From: Bacteroides caecimuris
GTDB taxonomy: Bacteria; Bacteroidota; Bacteroidia; Bacteroidales; Bacteroidaceae
NCBI RefSeq assembly: GCF_001688725.2
Contig: NZ_CP015401.2
Span: 3,914,001-3,978,000, forward strand
Reading direction: 5' to 3'
Length of the DNA: 64,000 bases
Shown here: piece after piece, positions 1 to 8,395 of the stretch
Layout of the letters: every line of letters begins with the position of its first letter
How positions within the stretch are numbered: position 1 is the stretch's first letter
Program-made: the position numbers and the translations under genes
Notes under the pieces: generated by a model
Databases searched by the model: none
What the model was told of the DNA's origin: nothing
What the model saw: the letters and a program-made list of their open reading frames with translations, nothing else

Positions 1-797
1 TCAAAACGCTCAACCATCACTTGTGTACAACCATGGGTCAGACAGTTCATGGTAGCCAGTACAACTCCAAAACAATGGAACAACGGGACGCAACAGCAGA
101 GTTTGTCATCCGCCGTAAACTTCATGTGCTCACCGGTCAGAAAACCGTTATTGGAAATATTATAATGCGTCAGCATCACTCCTTTCGGAAAACCGGTAGT
201 CCCTGACGTATATTGCATATTTACCACATCATGGCAGCTAACCTTGCTCTTGAGTTTGTTCAAACGATCATCAGCCACATTATCCCCCAGCAACAGAATC
301 TCAGCCGTGTTATACATTCCACGATGTTTTTCCTGCCCCACATACACTACATTCTTCATGTACGGAAAACGCTCACTCTTTAAATGTCCGCGTTCGCAAG
401 TTTTCAACTCGGGCAGCATTGTGTAGGTCATCTGTACGAAGTCGCTGTCCTTCTCACCATTCACGATACAGAGAGTATGCATATCCGAGTTCTGGCAAAG
501 ATATTCCAGTTCGGATTGCTTATAGTTCGTATTTACAGTAACATATACCGCCCCAATCTTGGCACAGGCATATAGCAATGTCAGCCAGTCGGGCACATTA
601 GCAGCCCAGATACCGACATGCGTACCTCGCTCCACACCGATGGCGATAAGCCCTTTTGCCATATCATCCACACGACGATTAAACTGGCTCCAGGTAAAAC
701 GGAGATTACGGTCGGAATATACAATATATTCTTTATCAGGAGTCTCTTCAGCCCAGTGTTCCAGCCACTGTCCCAAAGTACGGTCAAATAATTGCAT
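1..797 (-). CDS. AMP-dependent acyl-CoA synthetase/ligase, partial (C-terminus beyond the left edge)
   Basis: An open frame starts at the ATG at 795-797 and runs off position 1 without a stop, so about 265 N-terminal residues are visible. The product begins [15 protein letters not shown] and carries the adenylate-forming-enzyme signature [12 protein letters not shown] at about residues 197-208, followed by a HFxxGxG-like core region. Enzymes of this superfamily activate a carboxylic acid (often a fatty acid) as an acyl-adenylate and pass it to CoA in the cytoplasm. The substrate cannot be read from the part present. It lies 63 bp downstream of the XRE-cupin gene on the same strand, so the two are probably co-transcribed and functionally linked. 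Confidence 0.88.
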   Translation of the reverse strand, partial: MQLFDRTLGQWLEHWAEETPDKEYIVYSDRNLRFTWSQFNRRVDDMAKGLIAIGVERGTHVGIWAANVPDWLTLLYACAKIGAVYVTVNTNYKQSELEYLCQNSDMHTLCIVNGEKDSDFVQMTYTMLPELKTCERGHLKSERFPYMKNVVYVGQEKHRGMYNTAEILLLGDNVADDRLNKLKSKVSCHDVVNMQYTSGTTGFPKGVMLTHYNISNNGFLTGEHMKFTADDKLCCCVPLFHCFGVVLATMNCLTHGCTQVMVERF

Positions 798-810
798 GGA
801 GTTCTTTCTA

Positions 811-859
811 TACTTAATACTTAATACTTGATATTTAATACTTGATATTTAATACTTAA
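811..859. repeat. AT-rich 14-bp tandem repeat between two genes
   Basis: The unit ACTTGATATTTAAT occurs twice in tandem at 826-853, with degenerate partial units on either side. It fills the gap between the XRE-cupin stop codon and the ligase start. It looks like slippage-generated intergenic sequence; a similar 14-bp tandem lies at 10042-10069. Confidence 0.7.
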
Positions 860-860
860 C

Positions 861-1436
861 TCAAATCGGTGTGTAAATTACTGCCAGGATTTTTGCAGCC
901 TGTCCCTCATAAGCATGTACATGATGAGGTACAATGGAATCATAATAAATGCTATCACCTTCTTCCAGCAGATAGGTATTTTTACCATAGCTGATTTCCA
1001 TGATACCTTCCATAACCATGATAAACTCCTCTCCTTCATGAGAAGAAAGCACGAAGTCAGTATCTTCTGTCGGCATCACATCAATTATAAACGGTTCCAT
1101 GTGACGGTCCGCCTTCGACTTGGACAGTGAATGATATTCCATGTGTTTGCGAGAATGAATCGCATTATTGGAAAAACTGATCGCATCCTTGGCTTCTTTC
1201 TTACGGCATACTACCGGTCCCACTTCATCCTGATCATCAAGGAAAGTACCCAAACGTACTCCCAACACACGCGCAATCTTAATCAGCGGTGCGAGAGAAG
1301 GTATATCAATGTTATTCTCAATACGTTCAACCTGTTCGATAGCCAATCCTGAACGTTGTGCCAACTCTTCTATGCTTATTGATTTATCTTCGCGGAGGGC
1401 TTTAATTTTCTCGCCAACAATCTTACTTGTATCCAT
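861..1436 (-). CDS. XRE-family transcriptional regulator with C-terminal cupin domain
   Basis: The 191-residue protein has an N-terminal helix-turn-helix of the XRE/Cro type (about residues 8-65, including SIEELAQRSGLAIEQVERIE). Its C-terminal cupin barrel (about 110-190) contains HEGEEFIMVMEG and GDSIYYDSIVPHHVHA, the two usual cupin motifs. Such proteins bind a small ligand or metal in the cupin and control nearby catabolic genes; the ligand is unknown here. The next gene on the same strand is an acyl-CoA/AMP ligase, so its substrate or product is the obvious candidate effector (inference). The family assignment is firm, the regulatory target is not. Confidence 0.88.
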   Translation of the reverse strand: MDTSKIVGEKIKALREDKSISIEELAQRSGLAIEQVERIENNIDIPSLAPLIKIARVLGVRLGTFLDDQDEVGPVVCRKKEAKDAISFSNNAIHSRKHMEYHSLSKSKADRHMEPFIIDVMPTEDTDFVLSSHEGEEFIMVMEGIMEISYGKNTYLLEEGDSIYYDSIVPHHVHAYEGQAAKILAVIYTPI

Positions 1437-1452
1437 TTTGAAAGCATTTTAG

Positions 1453-1468
1453 TTATCAAAGGTGATAA
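1453..1468. promoter_or_regulatory. Palindrome upstream of the XRE-cupin gene, candidate auto-operator
   Basis: TTATCA-AAGG-TGATAA is a perfect 6-bp inverted repeat. It sits 17 bp upstream of the start codon and downstream of the predicted -7 box, where repressor binding would block transcription. Assignment to this regulator is by position only. Confidence 0.4.
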
Positions 1469-1486
1469 ATTATAATAATTAAGCTG

Positions 1487-1517
1487 CAAAAATAGCAAAA
1501 TCTTTAGATGAATACAA
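1487..1517 (-). promoter_or_regulatory. Bacteroides-type promoter of the XRE-cupin gene
   Basis: Read on the minus strand, TATTTTTG (complement of 1487-1494) fits the TAnnTTTG -7 consensus. A TTG lies 20 bp upstream (complement of 1515-1517), matching the -33 spacing. Confidence 0.5.
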
Positions 1518-1563
1518 TTATAACCGAAGAAAATACGATTGTCAGGAAGAAAAAGAAGAAACT

Positions 1564-1602
1564 AAAAAAAGCCGCTCCTCTATCATGAGGAACGGCTTTA
1601 AA
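1564..1602 (-). terminator. Rho-independent terminator of rpsO
   Basis: GCCGTTCCTC and GAGGAGCGGC pair (one G-U) around a six-base loop and are followed on the minus strand by a run of seven T. It lies 20 bp past the rpsO stop. Confidence 0.85.
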
Positions 1603-1621
1603 TCTTTTCGCGGCAAGCAGA

Positions 1622-1891
1622 TTACTTACGCAAACCGAGCTCTTTAACAATAGCACGATATCTTTCGATATCTCTTGCTTTCAGGTAGTCGAGTAAGCGA
1701 CGACGCTTACCTACCAACATTGTTAACGCTCTTTCAGTACTATAATCTTTTCTGTTGAGCTTCATGTGCTCAGTCAGGTGAGAAATACGGTAGGAAAACA
1801 ATGCCACTTGGGCCTCAGCTGAGCCGGTGTCAGTGTTAGACTTTCCGTACTTTCCGAAGATTTCTTGCTTTTTAGCAGCGTCTAAATACAT
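1622..1891 (-). CDS. rpsO: 30S ribosomal protein S15
   Basis: The 89-residue product MYLDAAKKQEIFGKYG...KELGLRK has the usual S15 length. It carries the conserved TGSAEAQVALFSYRI and LTEHMK...DYSTERAL segments that contact 16S rRNA. S15 is a primary binder of the central domain of 16S rRNA in small-subunit assembly. The frame stays open 15 codons further upstream, but the ATG at 1889-1891 gives the family start and leaves room for the promoter, so it was chosen. It is divergent from typA and monocistronic, with its own terminator. Confidence 0.97.
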   Translation of the reverse strand: MYLDAAKKQEIFGKYGKSNTDTGSAEAQVALFSYRISHLTEHMKLNRKDYSTERALTMLVGKRRRLLDYLKARDIERYRAIVKELGLRK

Positions 1892-1933
1892 AATTCTTAG
1901 AATTTTAATTGATAAATTATTCTTTTGAGCGTG

Positions 1934-1964
1934 CAAAGATAGGCATTATCCTTATATCACACAA
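1934..1964 (-). promoter_or_regulatory. Promoter of rpsO
   Basis: On the minus strand TATCTTTG (complement of 1934-1941) matches the -7 consensus and TTG (complement of 1962-1964) lies 20 bp upstream as a -33 element. The -7 box is 42 bp before the rpsO ATG. Confidence 0.65.
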
Positions 1965-1990
1965 CGATTTACAAGAAAAAATTGCTATCA

Positions 1991-2025
1991 TTGCACATAT
2001 TTCTAATCCTATTTTCGTACCTTTG
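1991..2025 (+). promoter_or_regulatory. Promoter of typA
   Basis: TACCTTTG at 2018-2025 matches the Bacteroides -7 consensus, with TTGC at 1991-1994 as a possible -33 element at slightly long spacing. It lies 21 bp upstream of the typA ATG. Confidence 0.6.
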
Positions 2026-2046
2026 CAGCCAAATAATAGGTATTAT

Positions 2047-3846
2047 ATGCAAAATATTCGAAACATTGCAATCATTGCCCATGTTGACCATGGGAAAACA
2101 ACGCTGGTTGACAAGATGCTATTGGCCGGAAATTTATTCCGCAGCAACCAAAATAGTGGTGAACTTATCCTGGATAACAACGATTTGGAACGCGAACGTG
2201 GTATAACGATTCTTTCCAAAAACGTATCCATCAATTACAACGGTACAAAAATTAATATTATTGATACTCCGGGACACAGCGACTTCGGTGGTGAGGTAGA
2301 ACGTGTATTGAATATGGCCGATGGCTGTATTCTGTTGGTAGATGCCTTCGAAGGTCCGATGCCCCAGACTCGTTTCGTACTGCAAAAGGCGCTCGAAATC
2401 GGTTTGAAACCCATTGTGGTAGTTAATAAGGTAGATAAACCTAACTGCCGCCCGGAAGAAGTTTACGAGATGGTTTTCGACTTGATGTTCAGCTTGAACG
2501 CAACGGAAGATCAGCTGGACTTCCCCGTGATTTATGGTTCCGCCAAAAACAACTGGATGAGCACCGACTGGCAGCAACAAACTGACAGCATCACTCCGCT
2601 ACTGGATTGTATCGTCGAAAACATTCCGGCACCGCAACAGTTGGAAGGTACTCCCCAGATGTTGATTACTTCTCTGGATTATTCTTCTTATACCGGTCGT
2701 ATTGCCGTAGGTCGCGTACATCGTGGTACATTAAAAGAAGGTATGAATATAACGCTTGTGAAACGTAACGGCGATATGTTCAAGAGCAAAATTAAAGAAC
2801 TCCATGTTTTCGAAGGTTTAGGCCGTGTGAAAACAAATGAGGTTTCTTCCGGTGACATCTGCGCGCTGGTAGGTATTGACGGATTCGAGATTGGAGATAC
2901 AGTTTGTGATTTCGAAAGTCCGGAAGCACTGCCACCTATCGCAATTGATGAACCAACCATGAGTATGTTGTTTGCTATCAACGATTCTCCTTTCTTCGGT
3001 AAGGACGGTAAGTTTGTGACTTCACGCCACATTCACGACCGCTTGATGAAAGAGCTTGACAAGAACCTGGCTCTCCGCGTAAGAAAGAGTGAAGAAGACG
3101 GTAAATGGATTGTTTCCGGCCGTGGTGTACTCCACCTTTCTGTATTGATTGAAACAATGCGCCGCGAAGGATACGAGTTGCAGGTAGGTCAGCCACAGGT
3201 TATCTTCAGAGAAATCGACGGTGTGAAATGCGAACCGATTGAAGAGTTGACCATCAACGTACCGGAAGAATATTCCAGCAAGATTATTGATATGGTTACC
3301 CGCCGTAAAGGTGAAATGGTAAAGATGGAAAATACAGGCGAACGCATCAATCTCGAATTCAACATGCCTTCACGCGGTATCATCGGTTTGCGTACCAATG
3401 TACTGACAGCTTCTGCCGGTGAAGCCATTATGGCACACCGTTTCAAAGAATATCAGCCGCACAAAGGAGAAATTGAACGTCGTACCAATGGTTCTATGAT
3501 TGCTATGGAAAGCGGAACAGCTTTTGCTTATGCCATCGACAAATTACAGGATCGCGGTAAGTTCTTTATTTTCCCGCAGGACGAAGTCTATGCAGGACAG
3601 GTAGTAGGCGAGCACTCTCATGACAACGACTTGGTTATCAACGTAACCAAATCGAAGAAGCTGACGAATATGCGTGCTTCCGGTTCGGATGACAAAGTAC
3701 GTCTGATTCCGCCTATCCAGTTCTCACTTGAAGAAGCATTGGAATATATTAAGGAAGACGAATACGTGGAAGTTACTCCAAAGGCAATGCGCATGCGTAA
3801 AGTGATTTTGGACGAAATCGAACGTAAACGTGCCAACAAGAACTAA
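2047..3846 (+). CDS. typA: Translational GTPase TypA/BipA
   Basis: The 599-residue GTPase starts [20 protein letters not shown], with the G1 P-loop AHVDHGKT at residues 11-18, then DTPGHSDF (G3) and NKVD (G4). EF-G-like domains and the BipA-specific C-terminal domain follow. BipA binds the ribosome and assists 50S assembly and growth under stress or at low temperature. The frame is open 46 codons further upstream from a TTG, but the ATG at 2047 follows the promoter and gives the family N-terminus. It is a single-gene unit divergent from rpsO, with a terminator after the stop. Confidence 0.96.
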   Translation: MQNIRNIAIIAHVDHGKTTLVDKMLLAGNLFRSNQNSGELILDNNDLERERGITILSKNVSINYNGTKINIIDTPGHSDFGGEVERVLNMADGCILLVDAFEGPMPQTRFVLQKALEIGLKPIVVVNKVDKPNCRPEEVYEMVFDLMFSLNATEDQLDFPVIYGSAKNNWMSTDWQQQTDSITPLLDCIVENIPAPQQLEGTPQMLITSLDYSSYTGRIAVGRVHRGTLKEGMNITLVKRNGDMFKSKIKELHVFEGLGRVKTNEVSSGDICALVGIDGFEIGDTVCDFESPEALPPIAIDEPTMSMLFAINDSPFFGKDGKFVTSRHIHDRLMKELDKNLALRVRKSEEDGKWIVSGRGVLHLSVLIETMRREGYELQVGQPQVIFREIDGVKCEPIEELTINVPEEYSSKIIDMVTRRKGEMVKMENTGERINLEFNMPSRGIIGLRTNVLTASAGEAIMAHRFKEYQPHKGEIERRTNGSMIAMESGTAFAYAIDKLQDRGKFFIFPQDEVYAGQVVGEHSHDNDLVINVTKSKKLTNMRASGSDDKVRLIPPIQFSLEEALEYIKEDEYVEVTPKAMRMRKVILDEIERKRANKN

Positions 3847-3871
3847 CCATTCTTTCATTATATTATAATAG

Positions 3872-3912
3872 AAATCCCGGTGAAACGCTGTGTTTTACCG
3901 GGATTTCATTTT
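3872..3912 (+). terminator. Rho-independent terminator of typA, possibly bidirectional
   Basis: AAATCCCGGT pairs with ACCGGGATTT (3872-3881 with 3897-3906) and is followed by CATTTTTT. It separates typA from the convergent chromate-transporter genes. Confidence 0.8.
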
Positions 3913-3936
3913 TTCCTGCAAATATTACAAACATTA

Positions 3937-4461
3937 CTAATACAACAACAATCCTACCACACCCGCCAGACAAATCAACAGGATAGGGTGAAGATTCCAT
4001 TTCCATGTAACCAAAAAGGCTGCCGCAAAAATACCGATACTTTTATAGTCCATAAAATTTTCTCTATTCATCATAAGCAATGCAGCCGAAGCAATCAGAG
4101 CAACCGACATAGGTAACAGTCCGGACATAGCCGCCTTAATATACTTGTTATCCTTACACTTCGCAAAGAAATAAGAAATGAGCAACACCAGAATAAAAGA
4201 AGGTAAACAAACCGCTACCGTAGCTAGCACCGCTCCCCACACGCTTTGCGTTACCGCATACCCTACATAAGTAGCACTATTGATACCAATCGGCCCTGGA
4301 GTCATTTGCGAAATCGCCACCACATCCGTAAACTGCTGGGGAGTCAGCCAATGATGAATATCCACTATCTCGTGTTGAATAAGGGAAAGCATCGCATATC
4401 CGCCTCCAAAACCGAACATACCTATTTTAAGATACACCCAAAGTAATTGCAAATATATCAT
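3937..4461 (-). CDS. Chromate transporter family protein, intact half-size subunit
   Basis: The 174-residue hydrophobic protein has the CHR-family signature near its N-terminus (IGMFGFGGGYAMLSLI) and the conserved SQMTPGPIGINSATYVGY segment. Five to six membrane helices follow. Half-size CHR proteins normally work as a pair of tandem subunits to move chromate or related oxyanions across the inner membrane. The upstream partner, which overlaps this gene by 4 bp, carries a large internal deletion, so the pair is probably not functional as a heterodimer. The frame of this gene itself looks complete. Confidence 0.88.
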   Translation of the reverse strand: MIYLQLLWVYLKIGMFGFGGGYAMLSLIQHEIVDIHHWLTPQQFTDVVAISQMTPGPIGINSATYVGYAVTQSVWGAVLATVAVCLPSFILVLLISYFFAKCKDNKYIKAAMSGLLPMSVALIASAALLMMNRENFMDYKSIGIFAAAFLVTWKWNLHPILLICLAGVVGLLLY

Positions 4462-4655
4462 ACCTCTTTATTCATTATTTTTTCTTTCAACCACAACGTA
4501 TATACCAATCCTCCCAGAATTCCTGCCAACACAATATAAATAGGAGACAGTCCAAACTGCCAAATCAAAAGAGTAGCTATGGCATAGCCACCACCAATAG
4601 TAAACATTCCAATCTTCGCAAACGTCACGAACAATTTCAAATACTCTAATACCAT
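4458..4655 (-). pseudogene. Chromate transporter half-subunit with an internal in-frame deletion
   Basis: The 65-residue frame starts like a normal CHR subunit (FAKIGMFTIGGGYA, residues 12-25). It then jumps directly to what looks like the last membrane helix of the family (GLSPIYIVLAGILGGLVY, about 36-53). Half-size CHR subunits are about 170-190 residues, so roughly 110-120 central residues are missing, including the SAPGPIAxN-type motif. The frame is kept across the junction and the 4-bp overlap with the next gene is intact, so the deletion need not be polar. An annotated miniprotein is possible, but transport by it is unlikely. Confidence 0.75.
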
Positions 4656-4929
4656 TCCTACTTTCTAATTTTCCGACATTTTCTATTTATTTTCTAATAA
4701 GCCCTTCAGCCACATCATATTCAATCCGGCAGTTACATTCCTTCACTGTTTTAAAGTTTGCCTGTATCCAGATACGTCATAGCTATCATTAAAAGTAAAT
4801 AACTCCATTTTGACAAATATAGAAAAAAAACAAAACAGACAATATTCCTTTTCATAGAAAGACACAGTATAGCAATAAAAAAGGCGGTTCGAAATCGAAC
4901 CGCCTTCCAGATTATATCTGATTCTCCAA
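4656..4929. other. Intergenic stretch with a possible gene remnant and the pckA terminator
   Basis: The 274 bp between the chromate genes and pckA contain, on the minus strand at about 4691-4742, a short stop-ended frame reading TAGLNMMWLKGLLENK. It could be the tail of a lost gene, but it is too short to assign. The pckA terminator lies at its right end. Nothing else was recognised. Confidence 0.3.
4873..4906 (-). terminator. Rho-independent terminator of pckA
   Basis: A 12-bp perfect stem, AAGGCGGTTCGA with TCGAACCGCCTT (4881-4892 with 4895-4906), is followed on the minus strand by a T run. It lies 24 bp past the pckA stop. Confidence 0.9.
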
Positions 4930-6537
4930 TTAGAGTTTCGGACCAGCAGCAACCAAAGCCTTACCAGCTTCGTTGCCAGTAAATTTAGCGAAGTTCTTAA
5001 TGAAACGTCCAGCCAAATCTTTTGCTTTTTCTTCCCATTTGCAAGCACATTCGTAAGTGTCGCGCGGGTCAAGAATCTTCGGATCAACACCCGGAAGTTC
5101 TGTAGGAACAACAAAGTCGAAGAAAGGAATAACCTTAGTAGGAGCTTTGTCGATAGAACCGCTAAGGATAGCGTCGATGATACCACGAGTATCTTTGATA
5201 GAGATACGTTTGCCTGTACCATTCCAACCTGTGTTAACCAAATATGCCTTAGCACCAGTCATCTCCATCTTCTTAACCAGTTCTTCTGCATATTTAGTCG
5301 GGTGCAATGACAAGAAAGCAGCACCGAAGCAGGCAGAGAATGTCGGAGTCGGTTCAGTGATACCACGTTCTGTACCAGCCAATTTAGCTGTAAATCCAGA
5401 CAAGAAGTAGTATTGAGCCTGTTCCGGGTTCAGGATAGATACTGGAGGCAATACACCGAATGCATCAGCAGACAAGAAGATAACTTGTTTTGCGTGAGGA
5501 CCTTTAGAAACCGGTTTAACGATGTTTTCGATGTGATAGATAGGATAAGAAACACGAGTGTTTTCAGTCACGCTCTTGTCAGTGAAATCAATCTTACCGT
5601 TAGCATCAACAGTTACGTTTTCAAGTAAAGCGTCACGTTTGATAGCATTGTAGATATCCGGTTCGCTATCTTTATCCAAGTTGATAACCTTAGCGTAGCA
5701 ACCACCTTCGTAGTTGAATACACCTTCGTTATCCCATCCGTGTTCGTCATCACCGATCAATTTACGTTTCGGGTCAGTAGACAAAGTAGTCTTACCTGTA
5801 CCAGACAATCCGAAGAAGATAGCAGAGCTAGTTCCTTCCATATCAGTGTTAGCAGAGCAGTGCATAGAAGCGATACCACGAAGCGGGTTCATGTAGTTCA
5901 TAATAGAGAACATACCTTTCTTCATTTCACCACCGTACCAAGTATTCAGGATTACTTGTTCTTTAGTCTTCAGGTTGAATACTGTAGCAGTTTCAGAGTT
6001 CAAGCCCAGTTCTTTGTAGTTGTCAACTTTTGCTTTAGAAGCGTTGAAGCATACGAAATCAGGTTCTCCGTAGTTAGCAAGTTCTTCAGCTGTCGGGCGA
6101 ATGAACATGTTAGTTACGAAGTGAGCCTGCCAAGCTACTTCCATGATGAAACGTACTTTCATACGAGTAGCTTCGTTAGCACCACAGAAAGTATCAACAA
6201 CGAACAAACGTTTGCCGGAAAGTTGTTTTACAGCTTTAGCTTTCAAGTCAGCCCAAGCTTCTTCAGAACATGGTTTGTTGTCGTTTTTATATTCTTCGGA
6301 AGTCCACCATACAGAATCAGCAGAAGCTTCATTTTTAACGAAGAATTTATCTTTAGGAGAACGACCGGTGTAGATACCTGTCATTACGTTCACAGCGCCT
6401 AATTCAGTAACTTGACCTTTTTCAAAGCCTTCCAGACTCGGTTTTGTTTCTTCAGCGAACAAAACGTCATAAGACGGATTGTGCAAAATCTCGGTCACAC
6501 CTGTGATACCGTACTTGCTTAAATCTAAATTTGCCAT
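4930..6537 (-). CDS. pckA: Phosphoenolpyruvate carboxykinase (ATP)
   Basis: The 535-residue protein starts [18 protein letters not shown]. It contains the ATP-PEPCK kinase-1a loop [11 protein letters not shown] (residues 243-253), the metal/oxaloacetate region with [10 protein letters not shown], and the adenine-binding [13 protein letters not shown] segment. It interconverts oxaloacetate with ATP and phosphoenolpyruvate with CO2. In Bacteroides it works largely in the carboxylating direction on the route to succinate. The frame is open 17 codons further upstream, but the ATG at 6535-6537 gives the family N-terminus. It is monocistronic, with a strong terminator, and divergent from upp. Confidence 0.97.
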   Translation of the reverse strand: MANLDLSKYGITGVTEILHNPSYDVLFAEETKPSLEGFEKGQVTELGAVNVMTGIYTGRSPKDKFFVKNEASADSVWWTSEEYKNDNKPCSEEAWADLKAKAVKQLSGKRLFVVDTFCGANEATRMKVRFIMEVAWQAHFVTNMFIRPTAEELANYGEPDFVCFNASKAKVDNYKELGLNSETATVFNLKTKEQVILNTWYGGEMKKGMFSIMNYMNPLRGIASMHCSANTDMEGTSSAIFFGLSGTGKTTLSTDPKRKLIGDDEHGWDNEGVFNYEGGCYAKVINLDKDSEPDIYNAIKRDALLENVTVDANGKIDFTDKSVTENTRVSYPIYHIENIVKPVSKGPHAKQVIFLSADAFGVLPPVSILNPEQAQYYFLSGFTAKLAGTERGITEPTPTFSACFGAAFLSLHPTKYAEELVKKMEMTGAKAYLVNTGWNGTGKRISIKDTRGIIDAILSGSIDKAPTKVIPFFDFVVPTELPGVDPKILDPRDTYECACKWEEKAKDLAGRFIKNFAKFTGNEAGKALVAAGPKL

Positions 6538-6635
6538 TTTCTTTGAATTAATTAAAAATTGGTATTTTGTTTTATTATCTCTTTTCACCTTTAATTAAGA
6601 AGGGGATTGGGAACACCCCCTTGTAAATCCGGGTA

Positions 6636-6643
6636 CAAAAGTA
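6636..6643 (-). promoter_or_regulatory. Putative -7 box of pckA
   Basis: TACTTTTG on the minus strand (complement of 6636-6643) fits TAnnTTTG and lies about 100 bp upstream of the pckA start. No convincing -33 element was seen. The long leader it implies could carry control sites, but none was recognised. Confidence 0.45.
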
Positions 6644-6735
6644 ACACTTTCTTTGGAAAGGAAGAAGGTATTAGAGAAATTTTTCCCTAATTGAATCTCT
6701 TTTATAAATTCCTAACAATATCTGCAAACTGAACG

Positions 6736-6765
6736 TTGCAATTTGAAAGATTATCACTTACTTTG
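6736..6765 (+). promoter_or_regulatory. Putative promoter of upp
   Basis: TTACTTTG at 6758-6765 resembles the -7 consensus with one deviation. TTG at 6736-6738 sits at about the right distance for a -33 element. The upp start codon is 58 bp downstream. Confidence 0.4.
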
Positions 6766-6823
6766 CAAGTCAGTATGCTAGCAATGCTGTGAAAATAAGA
6801 TTAAAATCTGAATAAAAAATAAT

Positions 6824-7477
6824 ATGAAAGTAATTGATTTTGGCCAAACTAATTCGATTCTAAACCAGTACATATCCGAAATCAGGAATGTAGAAGTGCA
6901 AAATGACCGCCTGCGTTTCCGCCGTAATATCGAGCGTATCGGAGAAATCATGGCTTACGAAATGAGTAAAGAGTTTCAATACTCGGTAAAGAACATCCAG
7001 ACACCATTGGGCATCGCTCCGGTCAGCACGCCGGACAACCAATTAGTAATCAGCACTATTCTACGTGCCGGTCTGCCTTTCCATCAAGGTTTTCTCAGTT
7101 ATTTCGACGGGGCGGAGAATGCGTTTGTTTCCGCTTACCGCAAATATAAAGATACGCTAAAATTCGATATACACATAGAATATATCGCTTCTCCCCGCAT
7201 TGATGACAAAACGCTGATTATCACCGACCCTATGCTGGCAACAGGAGGAAGTATGGAGCTTAGTTACCAAGCAATGCTGACTAAAGGACACCCTGCCGAA
7301 ATTCATGTTGCTTCGATTATCGCCAGCCAAAAGGCTATCGATCATATAAAGAATGTATTTCCTGAAGACAAGACAACAATCTGGTGCGCAGCCATTGATC
7401 CTGAAATCAACGAACATTCTTACATTGTTCCGGGACTGGGCGATGCAGGCGATCTTGCCTATGGTGAAAAAGAATAA
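6824..7477 (+). CDS. upp: Uracil phosphoribosyltransferase
   Basis: The 217-residue type I phosphoribosyltransferase has the PRPP-binding loop LIITDPMLATGGSM at about residues 127-140. It ends in the uracil-binding GLGDAGDLAYG segment typical of Upp. It makes UMP from uracil and PRPP in the cytoplasm (pyrimidine salvage). The ATG at 6824 is the only start giving the family N-terminus. It stands alone, divergent from pckA, and its stop codon lies 4 bp from that of the convergent araC-type gene, so the two transcripts may overlap. Confidence 0.95.
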   Translation: MKVIDFGQTNSILNQYISEIRNVEVQNDRLRFRRNIERIGEIMAYEMSKEFQYSVKNIQTPLGIAPVSTPDNQLVISTILRAGLPFHQGFLSYFDGAENAFVSAYRKYKDTLKFDIHIEYIASPRIDDKTLIITDPMLATGGSMELSYQAMLTKGHPAEIHVASIIASQKAIDHIKNVFPEDKTTIWCAAIDPEINEHSYIVPGLGDAGDLAYGEKE

Positions 7478-7481
7478 ACGT

Positions 7482-8360
7482 TTAAAGATCCTTCCGATAT
7501 TGCTGCGGTGAAACCCCAACCTGCTTCTTAAAGAACGTACCGAAATAGGAAGCATTGGGGAAACCGAAGGCATTTGAAATCTCCTGAATATCCTTCTGCG
7601 TATTTTTAAGTAATGAGATGCTCTTACGAATGATAGCTTTGAATACAAGTTCCTGCACGGTATATCCGCAGATACTTTTAGAAACGGCAGAAAGATATTT
7701 AGGAGACAAACACAATTTATCCGCATAAAACTCAACACCCCGTTCCTGCATATAATATTTTTCGATTAACTGGATCAAATGAATAAAGACTTCGTTTTTG
7801 CGTCCTCCCACTTCCTGCCCGTCATTGACGAGTTTGCGATTATAAATAGAGCAAATCCTGTACGTCAATGCAAGTAGAAGTAATTTCTGTTCATAAAGTT
7901 TAAATGAATTTTCCTCTGACTGTAACACATTGTCCAATAAGGACATATACTTTACTACCTCTTCTTCCTCACCAGTAGACCAGACACAAGAAGGTTCTTC
8001 GGGAGTAAGGCGGGAATACATATACATGGAAACAACCAGATTCCCCATAATATCCCGGATAGGTTCTATCTGATAGATCAAAATCCGCACCTCCATGTCT
8101 TCCGACTCTTGCAAAACCTGAAACTCACCGTCTTCGGGAATAAACAAACTTTCGCCTGCTTCTGCTAAATGCTTTTTCTGATTAAGCGAAAACTGGAAAT
8201 TACCCTGGTGGCAAATAATCAGCCCTAGTCCTTTCATTTGGAAAGGTTTCTTCAGTGAGGGGGGAAAATTTATAAATATCCCTTCGGAGCTACATATATT
8301 TTTCCCACTTAACAAATCGCGATCAAACTGCAATAAACGTTCTTGTCCGCTATCCATCAT
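7482..8360 (-). CDS. AraC-family regulator of the adjacent efflux operon
   Basis: The 292-residue protein has an N-terminal cupin-like sensory domain. Its C-terminal AraC/XylS double helix-turn-helix (about residues 195-292) includes YADKLCLSPKYLSAVSKS and FGFPNASYFGTFFKKQVG. It is the last gene after the TolC, HlyD and MFS genes, 35 bp behind the MFS stop and probably on the same transcript. This suggests it controls the operon in response to an exported compound (inference). The start is one of two adjacent ATGs at 8355-8360. Confidence 0.9.
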   Translation of the reverse strand: MMDSGQERLLQFDRDLLSGKNICSSEGIFINFPPSLKKPFQMKGLGLIICHQGNFQFSLNQKKHLAEAGESLFIPEDGEFQVLQESEDMEVRILIYQIEPIRDIMGNLVVSMYMYSRLTPEEPSCVWSTGEEEEVVKYMSLLDNVLQSEENSFKLYEQKLLLLALTYRICSIYNRKLVNDGQEVGGRKNEVFIHLIQLIEKYYMQERGVEFYADKLCLSPKYLSAVSKSICGYTVQELVFKAIIRKSISLLKNTQKDIQEISNAFGFPNASYFGTFFKKQVGVSPQQYRKDL

Positions 8361-8395
8361 ACTAATATATTAACAGATCATTATCAAAAACGACG

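Noticed and set aside
4743..5255. 170-codon minus-strand frame covering the pckA 3' end and terminator
   Set aside because: It is in another frame of pckA, low-complexity and Leu/Ser-rich, and reads through the pckA terminator.
5740..6402. 220-codon open frame on the plus strand inside pckA
   Set aside because: It is antisense to a well-conserved pckA and rich in Ser/Phe as expected from a shadow frame; no domain or start signal.
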